From Myxococcales bacterium (GTDB taxonomy: Bacteria > Myxococcota_A > Bradymonadia > Bradymonadales > GCA-2716585): a stretch of 37,685 nt of DNA. The notes beneath the pieces were generated by a model, which saw nothing but the letters and a program-made list of their open reading frames with translations, did not search any database and was not told the origin of the DNA. The DNA lies in the NCBI GenBank assembly GCA_002716585.1, contig PBBL01000037.1, positions 1 to 37,685 on the forward strand, read 5' to 3'. This document shows, in pieces, positions 1-6,147 of this stretch. Both the position numbers and the translations under genes were made by a program. Numbering within the stretch: position 1 is the first letter of the stretch; the number at the start of each line of letters is the position of its first letter.

Positions 1-330
1 AAGACGAAGCAGGAGAGCTACCGGAACCGGTTCGGGTACTACGTGACGGCGCCCGCGAACCCGGCGGGTGACCCGTCGCTGACCGGCCACGTCAAGGATT
101 GGGCGGACAACGCGGCGTGGAAGGCGCTCGGTGCGGATCCGGGCGTGACGCGGGTGCAGTTCCAGTACGAGACCAAGGGAGGGACCGGGACCTGCCAGGC
201 GAAGGCGGGCGTCAACGGCACCTGCGGCGGGTCGCCCACCGGCAACTGGTTCTGGGCCACCGCCGAGAACTCCAAGTTCATCGTCATCGCCAACAGCGCC
301 CGCCCCAACGTCTGGGTCCTCGACAAGTGA
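1..330 (+). CDS. C-terminal part of a probable type IV pilin-like protein (5' end outside window)
   Basis: The reading frame is open from base 1 to a TGA at 328-330, so this is the last 109 residues of a gene that begins outside the window. The visible part starts with a KTKQESYRNRFGYY stretch, has one Cys pair (TCQAKAGVNGTC), and ends in a beta-rich WFWATAEN...IVIANSARPNVWVLDK tail. In delta-type major pilins the globular domain often has an RNR[FY]-Y-Y element and ends in a strand with a VW motif, so pilin-like is my best guess. The neighbour at 1218 is a clear pilin. The diagnostic N-terminal prepilin helix is not visible, so a minor pilin, pseudopilin or unrelated secreted protein remains possible. 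Confidence 0.5.
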   Translation, partial: KTKQESYRNRFGYYVTAPANPAGDPSLTGHVKDWADNAAWKALGADPGVTRVQFQYETKGGTGTCQAKAGVNGTCGGSPTGNWFWATAENSKFIVIANSARPNVWVLDK

Positions 331-796
331 CGCCCGCGCGCCGGCAGGGGCAGCTCGCGCGGCGGTTGACGCCCGCTTGAGCAGACCTCCAGGCGCTCCT
401 CTCAGCGCTCCTCTCTCAAACAGACTCTCTCTACACATCAGCGACCCGTTGTGACCGGCGCGCTCAGGGTGCGCCCACGCGGGCTCCTCGCGCGCCTGCG
501 TGATGCCACGGTGAGGCGTGTGTGCTCAGGGCGACGGTCGCTTGTGCACAGGGTCGGTGGATGTGCGCGGGTGTGTCCTGACGATTTATGTCACCGGCGC
601 GCGGAGCGTCGGTCGGAGGATGAGCGAGGAGCGCGAGGAGATGGGGTGTGTTGGGCGGGGAGAGGGGGCGTGAGGGTACGGGGAGCGGGTGTGTGGATCA
701 AGCCTGGGGGCGAACCATGATTTTTTGAGAACAAATCAGTCTGTTTTGTTGTGCATATGTGCCTGGTTTAATGAATTTTTGTTCAGTATTGTTGGG

Positions 797-817
797 GGGT
801 GACATTCTGCGTCACCC
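797..817. promoter_or_regulatory. 21-bp palindrome, left copy (possible enhancer-binding-protein site)
   Basis: The site reads GGGTGAC-N7-GTCACCC, with perfect 7-base arms. The spacer ATTCTGC is, apart from one base, the reverse complement of the spacer in the copy at 908-928. It lies about 311 bases upstream of the predicted pilA transcription start. Position and symmetry fit a dimeric activator such as a PilR-type enhancer-binding protein, but this is inference. The two copies could instead be the ends of a small 132-bp element (797-928). Confidence 0.5.
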
Positions 818-907
818 TCGGTTTGGGGGGGCGCGCAGTGTCCATTTTTGTTTGTGCCCGTGATATCGGGGGTTGGTTGGAGAGCGGGCCCAAAATCGTC
901 GCGAGGG

Positions 908-928
908 GGGTGACGTAGAATGTCACCC
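908..928. promoter_or_regulatory. 21-bp palindrome, right copy (inverted relative to left copy)
   Basis: The site reads GGGTGAC-N7-GTCACCC with spacer GTAGAAT. The whole 21-mer matches the reverse complement of bases 797-817 at 20 of 21 positions. It is centred about 200 bases upstream of the predicted sigma-54 transcription start, a normal distance for an upstream activating site. Centre-to-centre spacing to the left copy is 111 bp. Confidence 0.5.
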
Positions 929-1030
929 GGGTGGGGTAGATCGGTCGCGTTTTGCGCCGAAGCGCGTCATGGCGAGGGGGCCGGGCGGCGTGTTATGTCT
1001 CCGTTGTAAAGTTTTAAGCCTCGTGTTGGT

Positions 1031-1082
1031 CGGGGTGGGTTGAGGTTCTGGGTGTTTTTATGGGGGGGTGTTGGGGGGGGGG
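1031..1082 (+). other. G-rich tract with G-quadruplex potential upstream of pilA
   Basis: The plus strand carries GGGG-T-GGG-TTGA-GG-TTCT-GGG near 1031-1052, then a G7 run (1062-1068), TGTT, and a G10 run (1073-1082). The G7-TGTT-G10 segment alone can supply four G-triplets, so folding is plausible. The G10 run ends about ten bases before the -24 element of the sigma-54 promoter. Long G homopolymers are also prone to slippage. Function is not established. Confidence 0.45.
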
Positions 1083-1091
1083 CTCAAAACC

Positions 1092-1107
1092 TGGCACGTG
1101 TGCTGCA
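1092..1107 (+). promoter_or_regulatory. Sigma-54 (-24/-12) promoter of pilA
   Basis: The sequence TGGCACGTGTGCTGCA matches the RpoN consensus TGGCAC-N5-TTGCA at all but one position. The invariant GG (1093-1094) and GC (1105-1106) are separated by exactly ten bases, as required. Transcription should start near 1118, giving a leader of about 100 nt before the pilA ATG. Sigma-54 control of pilA, with PilS/PilR as sensor and enhancer-binding protein, is established in Pseudomonas and Myxococcus. No pilR gene is in this window. Confidence 0.88.
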
Positions 1108-1217
1108 CAAGGGTGAGGATGGCTTCACAAGCGAGCGCTGCTCGCTTCCAGAAACGAACTCAACTCATCAACCTCAATGGCGAGGTTGATATCAATCAAC
1201 CCTAGGGGGAACAACCA

Positions 1218-1781
1218 ATGCTGAAGAACCTCAAGAGCCGTAAGGGCTTCACCCTGATCGAGCTGATGATCGTCGTCGCCATCATCGGAATCTTGGCCGC
1301 GATCGCCATCCCCGCCTTCATCAAGTACCTCAAGCAGACCAAGACGTCCGAGGCTGGTCTCAACCTGAAGACGCTGGCCGACGGTGCCGCCTCCTACTAC
1401 CAGTCGGAGCACCTCGACACCGAAGGTAACCCGGTTCAGACGCAGTTCCCCTCGAACGACTACCTGAACACCAGCGTCGATCTCGAGTCCCCGGCGGGCG
1501 TGCCCGACGGCACCAAGGTCAAGATCCCGGACAGCGAGTGGACGGAGCCCGCGTGGAAGGGTCTGAAGTTCAAGATCACCAAGCCGGTCTACTACCGCTA
1601 CAGCTACCAGCCGACCAACACCACCACGGACGTCCAGGCGACCTTCTCCTCCTACGCTGAGGGCGACCTCGACGGCGACGAGACGACCTCGAAGTTCATC
1701 GTGTGGGGCGCGGCCGACACCAACGGCGAGCTGCAGATCTCCCCGGTCTTCCTGAACGTCATCGACAACGAGCTCGAGTAA
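1218..1781 (+). CDS. pilA: Type IV major pilin PilA
   Basis: This encodes a 187-residue prepilin, the structural subunit of the type IV pilus. It has a short positively charged leader ending in K9-G10, then F11-TLIELMIV, the class III signal cleaved and N-methylated by PilD. Glu15 (mature Glu5) is present, and the hydrophobic assembly helix runs to about residue 35. The rest is a polar globular domain rich in Thr, Ser and Tyr with no cysteines, so it lacks the disulfide loop of many Gammaproteobacterial pilins. The ATG follows AGGGGGA (1204-1210) at good spacing. It is transcribed from the sigma-54 promoter at 1092 and ended by the hairpin at 1819, so it is probably monocistronic. The helix is conclusive for the family; being the major pilin is inferred from the strong regulatory region. 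Confidence 0.93.
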   Translation: MLKNLKSRKGFTLIELMIVVAIIGILAAIAIPAFIKYLKQTKTSEAGLNLKTLADGAASYYQSEHLDTEGNPVQTQFPSNDYLNTSVDLESPAGVPDGTKVKIPDSEWTEPAWKGLKFKITKPVYYRYSYQPTNTTTDVQATFSSYAEGDLDGDETTSKFIVWGAADTNGELQISPVFLNVIDNELE

Positions 1782-1818
1782 GGTTCTCCTGAACCTCACG
1801 ACGTGAGACGACACGAGA

Positions 1819-1845
1819 CCCCCTTCCATCACGGAAGGGGGTTTT
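1819..1845 (+). terminator. Rho-independent terminator after pilA
   Basis: A perfect 9-bp stem CCCCCTTCC/GGAAGGGGG encloses an ATCAC loop and is followed by TTTT. It lies 37 bases after the pilA stop and separates pilA from the downstream operon, a common way to keep pilin levels far above those of accessory proteins. Confidence 0.88.
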
Positions 1846-1890
1846 GTGCTTCTTGCCGCCGGGCCGCCCTTCGGGCATGAATGCGCTTGA

Positions 1891-1910
1891 CCCCCCCCCC
1901 GGTGGGGGGG
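1891..1910. repeat. C10-GGT-G7 homopolymer hairpin
   Basis: Ten C residues (1891-1900), GGT, then seven G residues (1904-1910) can pair as a short all-GC hairpin. It lies between the pilA terminator and the start at 1956, about 45 bases before that start, so it would sit in or near the leader of the next transcript. A C10 run is a typical slippage tract. If slippage matters here it would act on expression, because the run is upstream of the chosen start codon. Confidence 0.5.
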
Positions 1911-1955
1911 CATGCTGGGCGTCGGCCGAGTCAAGCCACAGAACAGTCGCAGAGC

Positions 1956-2828
1956 ATGGGCAGGATGGCTTCTTCAAGGATCGCGTTGGTTGTGGCGCTC
2001 GTTGTGCTGATCGGCGCCGCGGTGGGCTCCTACCGCGGCGCGCAGCAGGTCGAGCGGACGAACAACGCCCAGGGGGTCCAGGCGCCGTTGGAGTACCTGC
2101 CCTCGGTCCAGTCCGCCAGGCTCCTGTCGTTGGGGCATGAGCCCGCGCTCGCCGACCTGTTCTGGATCCGGGCGGTCCTCTACTTCCACAACGAGGTGAT
2201 GCGTTACCACCAGTTCACGTGGCTCCAGCAGTACACCGACCTCGTCTCCGCCCTCGACCCCGACTTCATCGACATCTACCGATGGGGCGGGACGGTCATG
2301 GTCTTCTCGCGGCAGGACGAGATCTCGTACGAGGACGTCGCGCGGGCCAACGCCATCCTGGAGGAGGGCGCCAAGCGCTTTACGGAGGATTACCAGCTGC
2401 CCATGTCGGCGGCCGCCAACTGCACCTACTACGTCAAGAACCCGTCTCAGGAGGAGTCCGACGCGCTGGAGGCGTGCCGACGCAGGTTCCTCGCCATGGC
2501 GGCACAACGCCCCGGCGCGCCGCAGTACGTCGTCATGCTCCACGTGCAGTCCACCGCCTCCAAGGCGAGCGAGTCGCCCGAGGTGCGGCAGCAGCTGTGC
2601 GAGTTCTTGAGGAACACCTACATGGGGAACAACGATCCCGACGTGCAGGCGCAGATCGAGCGCCGCATGAAGAGCGGGTTTTGTGGAGAGGGGCTGTCCG
2701 CCGATCAGCTGCAACGCATGCGCGAGCAGTTCTCCTCGATCCACAAGAAGACGTTCCCCTTCATCTCACCCGATCTCGCGGTCCATGTGGTGGACTTCGG
2801 GCGCTTCGCCCGGCCCATGGACGAGTAG
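1956..2828 (+). CDS. Membrane-anchored helical-repeat (TPR-like) protein of the pilus locus
   Basis: This encodes a 290-residue protein with one N-terminal membrane segment (about residues 7-23) and a long, mainly helical soluble part. The stretch YLPS-x-Q-x5-LSLGHEPALADLFWIRAV and the later WLQQYTDLVSALDPDFIDIYRWGG recall TPR-like proteins found in Deltaproteobacteria, often near pilus genes. Four Cys residues in the C-terminal half suggest an oxidising, non-cytoplasmic location. The frame is open from 1881, but the upstream codons cross the C10 tract and look non-coding; ATG 1956 or 1965 directly precedes the membrane segment. Neither has a strong ribosome site. It lies where Myxococcus has pilG, between pilA and the ABC genes, so an accessory role in pilus assembly is possible but unproven. 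Confidence 0.72.
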   Translation: MGRMASSRIALVVALVVLIGAAVGSYRGAQQVERTNNAQGVQAPLEYLPSVQSARLLSLGHEPALADLFWIRAVLYFHNEVMRYHQFTWLQQYTDLVSALDPDFIDIYRWGGTVMVFSRQDEISYEDVARANAILEEGAKRFTEDYQLPMSAAANCTYYVKNPSQEESDALEACRRRFLAMAAQRPGAPQYVVMLHVQSTASKASESPEVRQQLCEFLRNTYMGNNDPDVQAQIERRMKSGFCGEGLSADQLQRMREQFSSIHKKTFPFISPDLAVHVVDFGRFARPMDE

Positions 2829-2867
2829 GGGATCAGACACCGAACGCTTCAGACGAGAACGACGCAC

Positions 2868-3824
2868 ATGTTAGAGGGAAAGACAATCATGATCTCGGGC
2901 GGCGCCGGCTTCATCGGCACCGCGTTGATCGCCAGGCTCATCGACGCCAACAAGGTGGTCGTCCTCGACAACCTCAGCCGCAACGCGCTCAAAGACACCC
3001 CCTACTGGGATCACGAGAACCTCACGCTGGTCGAGGCCGATGTTCGCGACGAGGACGCCGTGAGGGGCGCCATGCGGGGCGCCACCCACGTGATCCACCT
3101 GGCGAGCATCGCCGGGGTGGACACGGTGATCAGCCGCCCGGTCGAGACGATGCAGGTGACGCTCCTGGGCACCATCGCCATGCTCAAGGTCGCCCAGGAA
3201 CTGGGCGGGGTGGAGCGCTTCATCGACTTCTCCACCAGCGAGGTGTTCGGGCGGTTCGCCTACAAGGTCACCGAGGGGGACGCCACCCAGCTCGGGGTGG
3301 TCGGCGAGGCGAGGTGGACCTACGCGGTGAGCAAGCTGGCGACCGAGCACCTGGCGCACAACTACCACCGCCAGTTCGGGCTGCCGACGGTCGCGATCCG
3401 CCCCTTCAACATCTTCGGCCCCGGTCAGGTGGGCTCGGGGGCGATCCACCCCTTCGTGGTGCGGGCGATCCGCGGCGAGCCGCTCCATGTGCACAACGAC
3501 GGGAGCCAGATCCGCTCCTGGTGCTACATCGACGACATCATCGACGGGGTCCTGTTGAGCCTGGAGCGTGAGGAGGCGGTGGGGCAGAGCTTCAACATCG
3601 GCAACCCGCGCTCGACGCTCACGATCTACAAGCTGGCCGAGGAGGTGGTGCGGCTCGCCGGTTCGGACTCGGAGGTGCTGTTCAAGGAGTGGCCCTACCC
3701 GGACGTCGAGCTGCGCATCCCCGACATCCAGAAGGCGCGCGACCTCCTCGGGTACGAGCCGCGGGTTGAGCTGGAGGAGGGGCTGCTCAAGACGATCGCC
3801 TGGTACCGCGACCGCAACGTGTGA
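2868..3824 (+). CDS. NAD-dependent nucleotide-sugar epimerase/dehydratase (extended SDR)
   Basis: This 318-residue enzyme belongs to the extended short-chain dehydrogenase family acting on nucleotide sugars. The NAD-binding GGAGFIG is at residues 11-17, an adenine-binding Asp at D34-N35, the catalytic STSEVFG strand at about 122-128, and the Y152-x3-K156 pair (YAVSK) is intact. The later RPFNIFGPGQ motif and the RSWCYIDD element are typical of UDP-glucose epimerases and UDP-glucuronate decarboxylases. The exact sugar cannot be read from sequence. It lies 39 bases after the helical-repeat gene and 9 bases before the ABC ATPase, so it is co-transcribed with pilus-type genes, suggesting a surface glycan or pilin modification role. 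Confidence 0.88.
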   Translation: MLEGKTIMISGGAGFIGTALIARLIDANKVVVLDNLSRNALKDTPYWDHENLTLVEADVRDEDAVRGAMRGATHVIHLASIAGVDTVISRPVETMQVTLLGTIAMLKVAQELGGVERFIDFSTSEVFGRFAYKVTEGDATQLGVVGEARWTYAVSKLATEHLAHNYHRQFGLPTVAIRPFNIFGPGQVGSGAIHPFVVRAIRGEPLHVHNDGSQIRSWCYIDDIIDGVLLSLEREEAVGQSFNIGNPRSTLTIYKLAEEVVRLAGSDSEVLFKEWPYPDVELRIPDIQKARDLLGYEPRVELEEGLLKTIAWYRDRNV

Positions 3825-3833
3825 GGGGCTGCG

Positions 3834-4811
3834 ATGAGCGTTGTTCTGCGGGCCCATAAGCTCGCGAAGACCTTTCGGATCGGGTTCTGGCGCAAGAAGG
3901 TGGTGGCGCTGCGCGACGCCACCTTCGACGTCAACGAGCACGAGGTGTTCGGGCTGATCGGCCCCAACGGGGCGGGCAAGACCACCACGCTCAAGATCCT
4001 CACCGGGCTCGTCAAGCCCGACGCCGGTGAGGGGTCGCTGCTGGGGCAGCCGATCGGCTCGGTCGACGCCCGGCGCCACCTGGGCTACCTGCCCGAGGCC
4101 CCCTACTTCTACGAGTACCTCACCGTCGGCGAGCTGCTCCACTTCTATGGCGGGATCTTCGGCATGAGCAGGGCCGAGCGGCAGAAGCGCATCGACGAGC
4201 TGATCGAGAAGGTCGGCCTCTCCCATGCGCGCGACCGCCCGCTGCGCAAGTTCAGCAAGGGCATGTTGCAGCGCGCCGGGTTGGCGCAGGCGCTCATCCA
4301 CGACCCCCAGCTCGTCATCCTCGACGAGCCCCAGACCGGGCTCGACCCCATCGGCCGCACCCAGGTCACCCGGCTGATCATGGAGCTGCGCGAGCAGGGC
4401 AAGAGCGTCTTCTTCGCCAGCCACATCCTGCCCGACGTGGAGCGCGTCTGCGACCGGGTGGCGGTCATGTTCAACGGCAAGGTGGTCGGCGTCGGTCGCC
4501 TCTCCGAGCTGCTCAAGGCCCAGGTGCTGGACGTCGAGATCCTCGCCGAGGGGCTGGGCGCCGAGAGCAGGCCCGAGTTCGAGCAGCTCGGCTGCTCCTG
4601 GCGCGACGTGGACGGCGAGGGCGGGCGCGTGATGCTGGTCGCGGAGGACGTCAAGGTGGGCCGTGAGGCGATGTCGCTCGTTCTCCAGCGCGGCGGCGCG
4701 GTGCGTGGCTACAACGAGCGCCATGAGCACCTCGAGGATCTGTTCGTGCGCCAGGCCAACAGTGAGCAGGAGGGCGCCGCTGCGACCAGCGGCGCCTCGG
4801 GGGGGGCGTGA
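3834..4811 (+). CDS. ABC transporter ATP-binding protein, PilH-like
   Basis: This 325-residue protein is a single ABC ATPase domain with a C-terminal extension. Walker A GPNGAGKT is at residues 43-50, the signature FSKGM at 140-144, Walker B LVILDE at 160-165, and the switch histidine H197 in SHILPDVE. The roughly 90-residue tail after about 225 is common in ATPases of ABC-2 systems. The ATG has a GAGGGG ribosome site just upstream, which overlaps the end of the epimerase gene. The permease GTG start overlaps its TGA stop, so the two should be coupled. In Myxococcus xanthus, pilH and pilI encode an ABC transporter required for pilus assembly directly after pilA and pilG; order and types here match, so I infer the same role. 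Confidence 0.9.
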   Translation: MSVVLRAHKLAKTFRIGFWRKKVVALRDATFDVNEHEVFGLIGPNGAGKTTTLKILTGLVKPDAGEGSLLGQPIGSVDARRHLGYLPEAPYFYEYLTVGELLHFYGGIFGMSRAERQKRIDELIEKVGLSHARDRPLRKFSKGMLQRAGLAQALIHDPQLVILDEPQTGLDPIGRTQVTRLIMELREQGKSVFFASHILPDVERVCDRVAVMFNGKVVGVGRLSELLKAQVLDVEILAEGLGAESRPEFEQLGCSWRDVDGEGGRVMLVAEDVKVGREAMSLVLQRGGAVRGYNERHEHLEDLFVRQANSEQEGAAATSGASGGA

Positions 4812-5584
4812 TCGTGTTGCAGAAGCTGTTCTCCATCGCGGCCAACACGTTTCGGGAGGCGATCCGCAACCGGGTCCTCCACGCCGTCCTCCTCATGTCG
4901 TTCGCGCTGGTCATCTCCAGCCTGGCGATCGGGGCGCTGAGCGTTGAGAACAACGCCCGCGTGATCCGCGACATGGGCGTCACCTTCATCAACTTCACGG
5001 TGATCTTCGTCGCGATCTTCTCCGGCGTCAGCCTCCTCCAGGTCGAGCTTCAGCGCAAGACGATCTACACGATCGTCACCAAGCCGGTCGCGCGCTGGCT
5101 GTTCATCGTCGGCAAGTTCCTCGGGCTCGCGGCGACGCTGTTCGTGGTCCAGCTCCTGGTCTCGCTCGTCTTCGCGCTCGTGATCATCGCCCGCGGCGAC
5201 CCGTTCAGCGGCGTCATCGTCCAGAGCCTGGTCCTGATGTTCTTCGAGGGGGCGCTCATCGCGGCGGTCGCGACCGTCTTCTCCAGCTTCAGCACCCCGG
5301 TCCTGTCGGGCGTGCTGACGTTCGGGGTGTTCATCCTCGGGCGGCTGCGCGGCGCGCTCTACAAGTACGCCGAGCTGATGAAGGAGGAGGCGCTGGCGAC
5401 CCTCATCAAGGGGATGGGGGTGGTGATCCCCGACCTCACGCTGCACCGCGCCGACATCGAGGTCGCCTACACCATCCCGCTCAACTGGTCCTTTGTCGCC
5501 TACACCTGCACCTACAGCCTCGCCTACACCGGCGTCTGCCTCATCCTGGCGATCCTGATCTTCAGCCGCCGCGACTTCGTATGA
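4808..5584 (+). CDS. ABC-2 type permease, PilI-like
   Basis: This 258-residue integral membrane protein has about six hydrophobic segments and pairs with the preceding ATPase. The N-terminal FREAIRNRVLHAVLL helix, the LQVELQRKTIYTIVTKPV connector and the following FIVGKFLGLAATLFV segment are characteristic of ABC-2 permeases of the NosY/PilI type. The start is taken as the GTG at 4808, overlapping the TGA of the ATPase by four bases (GTGA); a second GTG at 4814 is possible. Its stop overlaps the next start in an ATGA. The transported substrate is unknown; in Myxococcus the related transporter is needed for pilus export, and here the adjacent sugar epimerase makes a glycan-type substrate a reasonable alternative. 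Confidence 0.85.
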   Translation: MIVLQKLFSIAANTFREAIRNRVLHAVLLMSFALVISSLAIGALSVENNARVIRDMGVTFINFTVIFVAIFSGVSLLQVELQRKTIYTIVTKPVARWLFIVGKFLGLAATLFVVQLLVSLVFALVIIARGDPFSGVIVQSLVLMFFEGALIAAVATVFSSFSTPVLSGVLTFGVFILGRLRGALYKYAELMKEEALATLIKGMGVVIPDLTLHRADIEVAYTIPLNWSFVAYTCTYSLAYTGVCLILAILIFSRRDFV

Positions 5585-6132
5585 GCGCCTGGCGCCTCAC
5601 CCTGGTCTGGGTCGTTGTGGCGACGGTGTTGCTCGGCGCCGCCCTCATCGGGCGCGTCTCCATGGACGCGTCCCGTGATCTGGAGGCGTCCTCCGTCGCC
5701 GAGGGCGTCGATCTGGCTCGCCTCCAGTTCGCGGCGGCCCAGAACGCCCCGATCGCCTCCGGCGCGGCCGCCGCCGAGCTGTCCCGCGTCGCCGAGCGGG
5801 ACGGCGTGGCGGGGGTCCGCGCCCAACGGGCGCTGCTCGCGGCGTCGGGCGGCGCACGCTCCTGGGGGGCGCCCCCCTACGCCGACCGGATCGCCTCCTC
5901 CCCACCCACGGCCGCTGCCTCGCTCCAGGCGGAGGAGGCCTTCGGGAGCCCCTCCGCGCCAGGGCGTGTCCTGGCACTGCTGGCGCTGCTGGGGTGGCTC
6001 GGTGGGGCCGCGGCGTTCATCGCGCTGGGCTTCGACGGGGCGGGGCAGCTTCGCTCCGGGCGGTGGCGGTGGGCGCCGCTCGGGATCGCGATCAGCTTCG
6101 GCGGCTGGTTGGGCGCGATCTGGGTGATTTGA
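5581..6132 (+). CDS. Small membrane protein of unknown function at the end of the ABC/pilus operon
   Basis: This 183-residue protein is not recognised. It has one N-terminal membrane segment (about residues 5-22), an Ala-rich mostly helical middle of about 100 residues with no Cys, and two C-terminal membrane segments (about 126-145 and 161-182). The ATG overlaps the permease stop (ATGA), so it is translated with the transporter and is probably a third component of it. Only 15 bases separate its stop from the stop of the convergent HD-domain gene, and no terminator is visible between them. Confidence 0.7.
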   Translation: MSAWRLTLVWVVVATVLLGAALIGRVSMDASRDLEASSVAEGVDLARLQFAAAQNAPIASGAAAAELSRVAERDGVAGVRAQRALLAASGGARSWGAPPYADRIASSPPTAAASLQAEEAFGSPSAPGRVLALLALLGWLGGAAAFIALGFDGAGQLRSGRWRWAPLGIAISFGGWLGAIWVI

Positions 6133-6147
6133 GTTCGTATGAGCTCG

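Larger units (their letters stand above)
331..1217. other. Long non-coding region upstream of pilA
   Basis: These 887 bases hold no convincing gene; the short open frames read as Arg-rich, low-complexity protein. Bases 331-716 are GC-rich without visible structure. From about 717 to 800 the composition becomes strikingly AT-rich compared with everything around it, with runs such as GATTTTTT and GAATTTTTG. The remainder contains two mirror-image palindromes (797-817, 908-928), a G-rich tract (1031-1082), a sigma-54 promoter (1092-1107) and about 100 bases of leader before the pilA start. This looks like an extended regulatory region for the pilin. Confidence 0.75.

Noticed and set aside
451..720. 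Possible 89-residue gene in the region upstream of pilA
   Set aside because: Arg-rich with no family motif, no ribosome site and no conserved-looking pattern.
797..928. Confident call of a mobile element with 21-bp terminal repeats
   Set aside because: No target-site duplication was found next to the repeats and no other copy is present in the window, so the element idea is kept only as an alternative.
2219..3571. 450-codon plus-strand frame overlapping the TPR-like and epimerase genes
   Set aside because: Out-of-frame reading of both genes; His/Arg/Gly-rich with no signal or motif.
2871..4730. Long open frame on the minus strand opposite the epimerase and ABC ATPase
   Set aside because: It is an antisense shadow of GC-rich genes. 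The protein is low-complexity and has no motif, whereas the plus-strand frames carry intact SDR and ABC motifs.
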